NCBI GenBank assembly: GCA_003151665.1
Contig: PLYD01000126.1
Location: 1-5,670, forward strand
Source of the DNA: Candidatus Dormiibacterota bacterium
GTDB taxonomy: Bacteria > Chloroflexota > Dormibacteria > Dormibacterales > Dormibacteraceae
Direction: 5' to 3'
DNA length: 5,670 nucleotides
In this document: one piece after another, positions 1-5,670 of the stretch
How the letters are laid out: every line of letters begins with the position of its first letter
How positions within the stretch are numbered: position 1 is the stretch's first letter
Notes under the pieces: model-generated
The model's database searches: none
Seen by the model: the letters and a program-made list of their open reading frames with translations, nothing else
What the model was told of the DNA's origin: nothing
Program-made: the position numbers and the translations under genes

Positions 1-13
1 GCACCATCAGGTT

Positions 14-20
14 GAGGGGG
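14..20 (+). promoter_or_regulatory. Shine-Dalgarno sequence for the SDR gene
   Basis: A purine run, GAGGGGG, ends 6 nt before the ATG at 27 and is a good ribosome binding site. It contrasts with several genes further along the window that have none, so this gene is probably translated from a leadered, perhaps polycistronic, mRNA. No promoter can be recognised in the 26 bases available upstream. Confidence 0.6.
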
Positions 21-26
21 TAAGGC

Positions 27-860
27 ATGTTCGACCTATCGGGAAAAGTTGCAATCGTCACCGGCGCCTCGCGGGGCCTTGGCCGTCAGGACGCGTTGAC
101 CCTCGCGGAGGCGGGGGCTGACGTCGTGATCACCGACATCCTGGTGGAGGACGACCCCGACTTGCAGAAGTCGGCGGAGGAGCTCGGTTCGGCGCTCGCC
201 CAGTACGCTACGTCGCAGGGGTGGGTGCACACGAATCAGACCGCTGAAGAGGTTCGCAAGATGGGACGGCGCTCGGTCGCGATAAAGATGGATGTCACCA
301 ATCGCGAGCAGGTCCGCGATGTCTTCAAGAAGATCAAGGACGAGTTCGGCCGCATCGATATTCTCGTGAACAACGCCGCGACTCTGGACAACGCCGCGCA
401 GATCCAGAACATGAGCTACGAGCTCTGGGATCGCGACATCAAGGTCAACCTCACAGGGGCGTTCAACTGCACCAAGGAGGTGTGGCCCTACATGATTGAG
501 CAGAAGTGGGGCCGCGTGATCTTCATGGCATCGGTGGCCGGCACTATGGGAGGGTTTGGCCAGGCCAGCTACTCGGCTTCGAAGATGGCGGTCATTGCGC
601 TGGCTAAGACCGCAGCGCTCGAGGGCGGGCGCTACAACATCACGGCCAACGCGATCGTGCCGGGAATCATCGGCACCGAGGCCTTCAACATGGGCAACCC
701 GGACATGAACGAGCGGATCGCAAAGCGCACAGTCTTCAAGCGCCCAGGCCAGCCGAAAGACATCTCACACGCCATCGCATTCCTCTGCTCGGACGAGGCG
801 AGCTACATCACGGGCATCGCGCTCGAGGTGGCGGGCGGCATCCCACTGTTCACTTTCTGA
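27..860 (+). CDS. SDR family NAD(P)-dependent oxidoreductase (FabG-like, with an insertion after beta-2)
   Basis: A classical short-chain dehydrogenase/reductase of 277 residues, expected to be a cytosolic oligomer that interconverts a hydroxyl and a keto group. Seen in the sequence: the Rossmann TGxxxGxG motif at residues 12-19 (TGASRGLG), Asp37 at the end of beta-2 (which usually favours NAD(H) over NADP(H)), DVT at 89-91, NNAA at 115-118, and a complete catalytic set of Asn141, Ser169, Tyr182 and Lys186 (YSASK). The spacing from Asp37 to the DVT motif is about 52 residues, roughly 20-25 more than a typical FabG. The extra stretch (about 41-72) is charged and partly helical-looking, so the protein exceeds the usual 245-255 residues. 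The ATG is supported by a good Shine-Dalgarno sequence and by the standard FDLSGKVAIVTGA beginning. The enoyl-CoA hydratase follows 2 nt after the stop, so a role as a 3-hydroxyacyl-CoA or related hydroxy-acyl dehydrogenase is plausible. The substrate cannot be read from the sequence. Confidence 0.93.
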   Translation: MFDLSGKVAIVTGASRGLGRQDALTLAEAGADVVITDILVEDDPDLQKSAEELGSALAQYATSQGWVHTNQTAEEVRKMGRRSVAIKMDVTNREQVRDVFKKIKDEFGRIDILVNNAATLDNAAQIQNMSYELWDRDIKVNLTGAFNCTKEVWPYMIEQKWGRVIFMASVAGTMGGFGQASYSASKMAVIALAKTAALEGGRYNITANAIVPGIIGTEAFNMGNPDMNERIAKRTVFKRPGQPKDISHAIAFLCSDEASYITGIALEVAGGIPLFTF

Positions 861-862
861 AA

Positions 863-1663
863 GTGGGCGAATGCGTAGACGTCAAGCGCGACGGAGCAGT
901 CGCGCGCGTGGTCATGCACCGCAAGGGCAACAACGGCATCGCCGAAGACCTGATGGCCGAGCTCACGGCAGCCTTCGGCGAGCTGGGCGAAGACCCATCG
1001 GTTCGCGTGATAGTGCTGGCCTCGGAGTACGAGAAGTACTTCAGCGTGGGCGCCGACCTGACGATGCTGGCCGGCATCGATCGCGACGCAGACGACGCAA
1101 TTGACCAGGTCGCCGGCTTCATGAAGCGCATGAACGCCCACTTCTCAGCCATCGAGAGCTGCCCCAAGCCCGTGATCGCGGCCATCAACGGGCACGCGCT
1201 CGGCGGCGGGAGCGAGCTCACGTTGTGCTGCGACTTTCGGATCATGGTCGAGGACGGACGCTCGAGGATCGGCCAGACCGAATCCTCGCTGGGCATCATC
1301 CCCGGCGCCGGGGGCACGCAGCGGCTGCCGCGCCTGATCGGCAAAGCCAGGGCGATGCGCTACCTCATCGAGTCGACGCGGCTGTCGGCGAAGGAGGCCG
1401 AAGCTGTGGGGTGGGTGGACAAGGCGGTGGCCCCAGAGGAACTTCAGGGCGCCGTCGACGAGCTCGCAGGCAAGCTGGCGAAAGCTGCCACGTTTGCGAT
1501 CGCGATGATCAAGGATGCGGTGCGGCGGGGCTACGACCTACCGCTGGATCAGGCGCTCGAGATCGAAGCGCACAACTTCGCGCGCGCAGCCCTCAGCACT
1601 GACGCCGCGATCGGCATCATGAGCTTTCTGAGCAAGCAGGAGCCGGAGTTCACAGGCTCCTGA
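863..1663 (+). CDS. Enoyl-CoA hydratase/isomerase family protein (crotonase fold)
   Basis: A 266-residue crotonase-superfamily enzyme, expected to add water across the 2,3-double bond of an enoyl-CoA in beta-oxidation or a related acid-degradation route. Seen in the sequence: an oxyanion-hole segment GADL at residues 63-66, the GGG-S-E motif with Glu118, and GQTE with Glu140 followed by LGIIPGAGGTQRL. These glutamates align with the two catalytic acids of mitochondrial enoyl-CoA hydratase (Glu144 and Glu164 in rat), so it is likely a true hydratase rather than an isomerase or a dead homologue. Two extra residues lie between the glutamates compared with the rat enzyme, a common bacterial variation. 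The start is a GTG 2 nt after the SDR stop, with no Shine-Dalgarno sequence of its own, which points to translational coupling. The GTG puts the first beta-strand (VDVKRDGAVARVVM) at the usual distance from the N-terminus. Full-length for the family. Confidence 0.94.
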   Translation: MGECVDVKRDGAVARVVMHRKGNNGIAEDLMAELTAAFGELGEDPSVRVIVLASEYEKYFSVGADLTMLAGIDRDADDAIDQVAGFMKRMNAHFSAIESCPKPVIAAINGHALGGGSELTLCCDFRIMVEDGRSRIGQTESSLGIIPGAGGTQRLPRLIGKARAMRYLIESTRLSAKEAEAVGWVDKAVAPEELQGAVDELAGKLAKAATFAIAMIKDAVRRGYDLPLDQALEIEAHNFARAALSTDAAIGIMSFLSKQEPEFTGS

Positions 1664-1767
1664 GGCTCTTGCCCGCCGGCGCGCCCTGAACCTGTGCCAG
1701 AACCCGGCAGAGCGATCGCCCCTGGAACGCAACTGCGCGCCTCGGGCTAGCGGCGTGTCCGCCTGAT

Positions 1768-1793
1768 GCCGGCTACCGCCGGCTTTCGCCGGT
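1768..1793. repeat. Three GCCGG[C/T] units at a 10-bp period, forming GC-rich hairpins
   Basis: GCCGGC occurs at 1768-1773 and 1778-1783 and GCCGGT at 1788-1793, separated by 4-nt spacers (TACC, TTTC). Because the unit is nearly self-complementary, neighbouring copies can pair in two mutually exclusive hairpins. The one over 1779-1792 has a 5-bp stem and, in the minus-strand transcript, a GAAA loop of the GNRA type. The array covers the last codons and the stop of the minus-strand COG1058 gene and lies in the convergent gap after the enoyl-CoA hydratase. It could help transcription end or protect the mRNA 3' end, but no U-tract follows on either strand, so I do not call it a terminator. Confidence 0.35.
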
Positions 1794-2561
1794 CATGCCG
1801 AGCTGCGCTGTCCGGCGGCGCACGATCTCGACCACCTCATCTACGCGCTTGGGGTCGGTCCCGAGGCAGCGGATGACCAGCTCCTTGGTCTCGAAGTTCG
1901 GATACGAGCCAACAGAAACGTCAGGAAACGACTCCTCGAGCTCGCGCATCAGCGGATAGAACCTGGCCTCGACAGCGAAGGTGAACCGTACCTCGCGTAC
2001 GTTGGCAGCAGAGCCCTCGGCGAGGAACTGCGGCTCGATCTCTTCGGTGAAGATGCTCTTCAGTTCCAGCGGCACGCCCGGGAGGACGAACAGGCGCTTG
2101 CCGTTCGCCTCGTAGAGGACACCAGGCGCCATGCCTCGGCGGTTCTTGAAGACGTGCGCCGGCTCGGCCGGGATCCGCGCCATCCGCAGGTTGCCTTCGG
2201 TCACCTCTGGCGACTCGAGGAGCCCTGCCTCGTGCATGCGGCGCACCCGTCGCTCGATGCGCTGGCGCGTCTCCTCCCAGATGATGAGATCGCGCTCGAG
2301 GGCTTCGGCCAGCGATGCAAAAGTCCTGTCGTCAGGTGTCGGCCCGAGGCCGCCGCTGCAGAAGATGTGGGTCACTTCGGGGTCTTCGAGCTCGCGTCGA
2401 ACCTGCTCTACGATCTCGTTCGGGCGGTCGCGGATGGCGCTTATTCGTTTGAGCGGATAGCCGAGGATGCGCAGCCGCTCGGCGAGCCAGGACGAGTTGG
2501 TGTCCTGGGTGAACCCGCCGACGAGCTCATCTCCTATCGCGACGATGCTCGATAACGCCAT
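1773..2561 (-). CDS. Stand-alone CinA N-terminal (COG1058, MoCF-biosynthesis fold) protein; possible nucleotide pyrophosphatase
   Basis: A 262-residue protein of the competence/damage-inducible protein A N-terminal family, which shares the molybdopterin-binding (MoaB/MogA-like) fold. Seen in the sequence: the opening GDELVGG motif at residues 10-16 with DTN following at 20-22, the hallmark SGGLGPTPDDRT at 69-80, and an N-x-x-G-x-APG-like element (NRRGMAPG) and LPGVPLEL further along. Full CinA proteins are about 400-430 residues and carry a C-terminal PncC domain that deamidates NMN. That domain is absent, so the protein should not deamidate NMN. Members of the COG1058 domain family have reported pyrophosphatase activity on ADP-ribose or FAD, which is the best functional guess. 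The reading frame stays open to 2924, but homology to the family begins at the ATG at 2561, so the upstream 121 codons are excluded. The start lacks a Shine-Dalgarno sequence and appears leaderless. It is divergent from the acylphosphatase gene. Confidence 0.88.
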   Translation of the reverse strand: MALSSIVAIGDELVGGFTQDTNSSWLAERLRILGYPLKRISAIRDRPNEIVEQVRRELEDPEVTHIFCSGGLGPTPDDRTFASLAEALERDLIIWEETRQRIERRVRRMHEAGLLESPEVTEGNLRMARIPAEPAHVFKNRRGMAPGVLYEANGKRLFVLPGVPLELKSIFTEEIEPQFLAEGSAANVREVRFTFAVEARFYPLMRELEESFPDVSVGSYPNFETKELVIRCLGTDPKRVDEVVEIVRRRTAQLGMTGESRR

Positions 2562-2568
2562 GCGGGGG

Positions 2569-2574
2569 ACGATA
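2569..2574 (-). promoter_or_regulatory. Candidate -10 box of a leaderless promoter for the COG1058 gene
   Basis: Read on the minus strand the hexamer is TATCGT, matching TANNNT including the important -11A and -7T. Seven bases separate it from the A of the ATG at 2561, which places the expected transcription start at the start codon itself. The bases just upstream of the ATG are C-rich (CCCCCGC) and cannot serve as a Shine-Dalgarno sequence. No -35 box is recognisable. Confidence 0.45.
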
Positions 2575-2576
2575 CT
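2571..2576 (+). promoter_or_regulatory. acyP: Candidate -10 box of a leaderless promoter for the acylphosphatase gene
   Basis: GATACT matches four of six positions of TATAAT, including the -11A and -7T. Six bases separate it from the GTG at 2583, so transcription would begin at or next to the start codon. It overlaps the opposite-strand -10 box of the divergent gene by four bases (2571-2574). No convincing -35 box was found at 16-18 bp. Confidence 0.42.
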
Positions 2577-2582
2577 CGATGG

Positions 2583-2858
2583 GTGGGACCCGAGCGCCTT
2601 CACGGTGTCATCAAAGGAGAAGTGCAGGGAGTCGGGTTCCGCTTCTTCCTGATCCGTCGCGCACAGGCGCTGGGGCTCACGGGTTGGGTGACGAACCGTG
2701 ACGACGGCGTTGTCGAGTTCGTTGCGGAAGGCAGGCGGCAGGACCTGGAACAGCTGGAGCGAGCCGCCCACGAAGGGCCTCGGCTGGCCAGCGTGACCGC
2801 GGTCGAGGTCAACTGGTCGGAAGCGGCAGGGGACCTCAGCCGCTTCGACATCACCTAG
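2583..2858 (+). CDS. acyP: Acylphosphatase
   Basis: A 91-residue cytosolic acylphosphatase, which hydrolyses carboxyl-phosphate (acyl phosphate) bonds such as those in acetyl phosphate or 1,3-bisphosphoglycerate. Seen in the sequence: the phosphate-binding loop GEVQGVGFR at residues 12-20 with catalytic Arg20, and GWVTNRDDG at 34-42 with catalytic Asn38. The 18-residue Arg-Asn spacing matches characterised acylphosphatases, as does the following VEFVAEG strand. The length is typical. The start is well constrained: an in-frame TAA lies at 2553-2555, and the GTG at 2583 is the only usable start codon before the first conserved strand (ERLHGVIKG). There is no Shine-Dalgarno sequence, and a -10-like box ends 6 nt upstream, so the mRNA is probably leaderless. 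The gene is divergent from the COG1058 gene and 70 bp upstream of hppA. Its physiological substrate here is unknown, as for most bacterial acylphosphatases. Confidence 0.95.
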   Translation: MGPERLHGVIKGEVQGVGFRFFLIRRAQALGLTGWVTNRDDGVVEFVAEGRRQDLEQLERAAHEGPRLASVTAVEVNWSEAAGDLSRFDIT

Positions 2859-2864
2859 TCCGTG

Positions 2865-2870
2865 TAACCT
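2865..2870 (+). promoter_or_regulatory. hppA: Candidate -10 box upstream of hppA
   Basis: TAACCT fits TANNNT and lies just after the acylphosphatase stop. Initiation about 7 nt downstream would give an hppA leader of roughly 50 nt. A -35-like TCGACA lies at 2845-2850, but the 14-bp spacing is shorter than normal. Read-through from acyP is an alternative. The call rests on a short motif in a 70-bp gap. Confidence 0.3.
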
Positions 2871-2909
2871 AACGCTCCGCGCCCGAGGGTTTTGGCAAGA
2901 GTTGGTAGT

Positions 2910-2915
2910 GGAGGT
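2910..2915 (+). promoter_or_regulatory. hppA: Shine-Dalgarno sequence for hppA
   Basis: GGAGGT is a near-perfect anti-16S match, 13 nt before the ATG at 2929, which is somewhat long spacing. It favours the start at 2929 over the in-frame ATG at 2977, which has no ribosome binding site. A TAG at 2926-2928 directly precedes the ATG in frame, so the gene cannot start further upstream. Confidence 0.55.
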
Positions 2916-2928
2916 GGTCCTCATCTAG

Positions 2929-5010
<2,082 letters not shown>

Positions 5011-5018
5011 GGCCCCTC

Positions 5019-5057
5019 TGCCGGGCAATGCCCAGCACCTCCCCATAAATAGGGAGG
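5019..5057 (+). other. Tandem hairpins after hppA, possible weak terminator
   Basis: Two inverted repeats lie back to back after the hppA stop. The first (5019-5037) pairs TGC-C-GGGC with GCCC-A-GCA around a 3-nt AAT loop: seven base pairs with one mismatch. The second (5038-5057) pairs CCTCCC with GGGAGG around the 8-nt loop CATAAATA. Neither is followed by a U-tract, so factor-independent termination is not supported. They may attenuate read-through into the next gene or stabilise the long hppA mRNA. Confidence 0.35.
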
Positions 5058-5065
5058 GCGGCCGC

Positions 5066-5071
5066 TAGACT
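5066..5071 (+). promoter_or_regulatory. Candidate -10 box for the unknown 109-residue gene
   Basis: TAGACT fits the TANNNT consensus and ends 10 nt before the GTG at 5082. Transcription starting 7-8 nt downstream (5078-5079) would give a leader of only 3-4 nt. GAGG at 5078-5081 touches the start codon and is too close to act as a Shine-Dalgarno sequence. No -35 box is evident. Confidence 0.4.
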
Positions 5072-5081
5072 CGTTTCGAGG

Positions 5082-5411
5082 GTGGACGACTATCAGAAAG
5101 AGATCGCCGACCTCGAACTCCAGGTCGAGCAGATGGTCGAGGCCGAGGGGGACGCTAAGACCATCGCCGAGCTGTCGATGCAGCTCGAGATACTGAGGGC
5201 GATCTATTCGCGCGCGATCGACCTTCTGGCCCGCGGGCGTTCGGATCAGGCGCTGAGCTACGGGCTGCGCATCCAGGGCTATGGCGACTGGACGCTCGAC
5301 AACGTCTACGCGTTCGTGTACGAGCGCGCGGTGGAGCTGGAGCCCAAGATCCACAGCGCCTTTGTCGGTGGTATCAAGGCGACCGATTTCGCGCTCCTTC
5401 TCAACTCATAA
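5082..5411 (+). CDS. Uncharacterised small protein with N-terminal coiled coil
   Basis: A 109-residue protein I do not recognise. The first 40 or so residues are acidic and helical, with heptad-like leucine, isoleucine and methionine spacing (for example IADLELQVEQM and IAELSMQLEIL), suggesting a short coiled coil or helical hairpin and therefore self-association. The second half (about 41-109) is mixed helical with aromatic residues (YGLRIQGYGDW, NVYAFVYERAVEL). There is no signal peptide, membrane helix, cysteine or evident metal-binding motif, so it is probably a soluble cytosolic protein. The GTG is constrained: an in-frame TAA lies at 5046-5048, and there is no other start codon between it and 5082; the next candidate, Met18, would remove much of the coiled coil. 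Codon use is like the neighbours, supporting a real gene. It lies between hppA and an acyl-CoA synthetase, with its stop codon inside the latter's probable -10 box. No function is proposed. Confidence 0.72.
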   Translation: MDDYQKEIADLELQVEQMVEAEGDAKTIAELSMQLEILRAIYSRAIDLLARGRSDQALSYGLRIQGYGDWTLDNVYAFVYERAVELEPKIHSAFVGGIKATDFALLLNS

Positions 5412-5412
5412 T
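5407..5412 (+). promoter_or_regulatory. Candidate -10 box of a leaderless promoter for the acyl-CoA synthetase gene
   Basis: CATAAT matches TATAAT at five of six positions and is followed by exactly 7 nt before the ATG at 5420, so the mRNA would begin at the start codon. The TAA stop of the preceding gene lies within the hexamer. The only G-run (GGGG at 5415-5418) is one base from the ATG and too close to be a Shine-Dalgarno sequence. No -35 box is visible. Confidence 0.5.
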
Positions 5413-5419
5413 CTGGGGT

Positions 5420-5670
5420 ATGGAAACCCCGCTCACTCCCCTCGATTTCGGACGGCGTGCCCGCAAGCTGTACGGCGGGCGCGAGGCTGTCGTCGACGGC
5501 GACCTGCGCCTGACATACGAGGAGTTCTTCGATCGCTGCGATCGGTGGTCGGCGGCTTTGCAAGCGCTGGGGGTGAAGAAAGGCGATCGGGTCGCTTACA
5601 TCGCACCGAATACGCACGAGCAGCTCGAGTCCTTCTATGCGGTACCCCAGATCGGGGCCGTGCTCGTGCC
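5420..5670 (+). CDS. AMP-dependent acyl-CoA synthetase/ligase, N-terminal part (cut by window end)
   Basis: The first 83 codons of an ANL-superfamily (AMP-binding) enzyme; full-length relatives have about 500-550 residues. It would activate a fatty or other carboxylic acid to an acyl-adenylate and then to acyl-CoA, releasing AMP and PPi. Seen in the sequence: the usual opening TPLDFGRRARKLYGGREAVV, then the signature DGDLRLTYEEF (26-36), a helix ending in ALGVKKGDRVAYIAPNT (49-65), and ESFYAVPQIGAVLVP at the window edge, all typical of the medium/long-chain acyl-CoA synthetase group. The P-loop-like adenylate-binding motif and C-terminal hinge lie outside the window, so activity and substrate class cannot be judged. 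The ATG at 5420 fits the family's N-terminus and is preceded by a strong -10-like box. Its product PPi is the substrate of the pyrophosphatase encoded upstream. Confidence 0.9.
   Translation, partial: METPLTPLDFGRRARKLYGGREAVVDGDLRLTYEEFFDRCDRWSAALQALGVKKGDRVAYIAPNTHEQLESFYAVPQIGAVLV

Noticed and set aside
1..26. Tail of a preceding coding region
   Set aside because: Two frames have stops here (TGA at 13-15, TAA at 21-23), so an upstream gene could end within these bases. A handful of codons is not enough to choose a frame or support a call.
850..1344. Minus-strand frames opposite the enoyl-CoA hydratase gene
   Set aside because: They are shadows of a well-supported coding region with both catalytic glutamates, and their translations have low-complexity, shadow-like composition.
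1664..1767. Intrinsic terminator in the gap after the enoyl-CoA hydratase
   Set aside because: Short stems exist (for example GGCG/CGCC at 1752-1763 and TGCC/GGCA at 1695-1709), but stems are only 4 bp and no T-tract follows.
2131..2555. Plus-strand frames opposite the COG1058 gene
   Set aside because: Both overlap the conserved minus-strand gene completely and have no recognisable motifs or start signals.
2575..2594. Imperfect inverted repeat (CTCG ... CGAG) over the acylphosphatase start, considered as an operator or RNA hairpin
   Set aside because: Only the outer four bases and an inner GGGT/ACCC match, and they do not align in one continuous symmetry. This is within chance for GC-rich DNA.
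2562..2924. N-terminal extension of the COG1058 frame beyond the ATG at 2561
   Set aside because: The 121 extra codons lie antisense to the acylphosphatase gene and show no family similarity; the conserved family N-terminus begins at Met in MALSSIVAIGDEL.
5306..5617. Minus-strand frame across the unknown gene and acyl-CoA synthetase start
   Set aside because: It runs antisense to the clear AMP-binding enzyme N-terminus and has no recognisable motifs.

Overview
This is a GC-rich stretch with compact bacterial gene packing. Its gene content (CoA-linked metabolism, a K+-independent H+-pyrophosphatase, TANNNT-type -10 boxes sitting directly in front of start codons) fits a high-GC bacterium, most likely a deep-branching Actinomycetota or a similar environmental lineage. 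The taxonomic guess is inference and is weak. No RNA genes, insertion sequences, CRISPR arrays, attachment sites or phage genes were seen.

Layout. A + strand pair opens the window: a short-chain dehydrogenase/reductase (27-860) followed 2 nt later by an enoyl-CoA hydratase (863-1663). They look co-transcribed and translationally coupled. A 109-bp convergent gap with GC-rich hairpins separates them from a minus-strand, stand-alone CinA N-terminal/COG1058 protein (1773-2561). That gene is divergent from an acylphosphatase (2583-2858 +), with only 21 bp between the two start codons. Next come a membrane H+-translocating pyrophosphatase, hppA (2929-5010 +), a 109-residue protein I do not recognise (5082-5411 +), and the first 83 codons of an AMP-forming acyl-CoA synthetase (5420 onward +), cut by the window edge.

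How the genes may work together. The acyl-CoA synthetase would activate a carboxylic acid using ATP and release AMP and PPi. The H+-pyrophosphatase would hydrolyse PPi and recover part of the energy as a proton gradient. The enoyl-CoA hydratase and the SDR are the kind of enzymes that carry out the hydration and hydroxyacyl oxidation steps on acyl-CoAs. This is a pathway-level inference; the sequence does not show that the genes share a substrate or regulator.

The most interesting non-coding signal is in translation initiation. Three starts (COG1058 gene, acylphosphatase, acyl-CoA synthetase) have no usable Shine-Dalgarno sequence but have a -10-like hexamer ending 6-7 nt upstream, and a fourth (the unknown gene) has one 10 nt upstream. 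This is the geometry expected for leaderless or near-leaderless mRNAs. In the 21-bp divergent gap the two proposed -10 boxes overlap on opposite strands, suggesting a minimal bidirectional leaderless promoter. The protein-coding content is otherwise largely conventional, and I do not see a convincing new multi-gene system.
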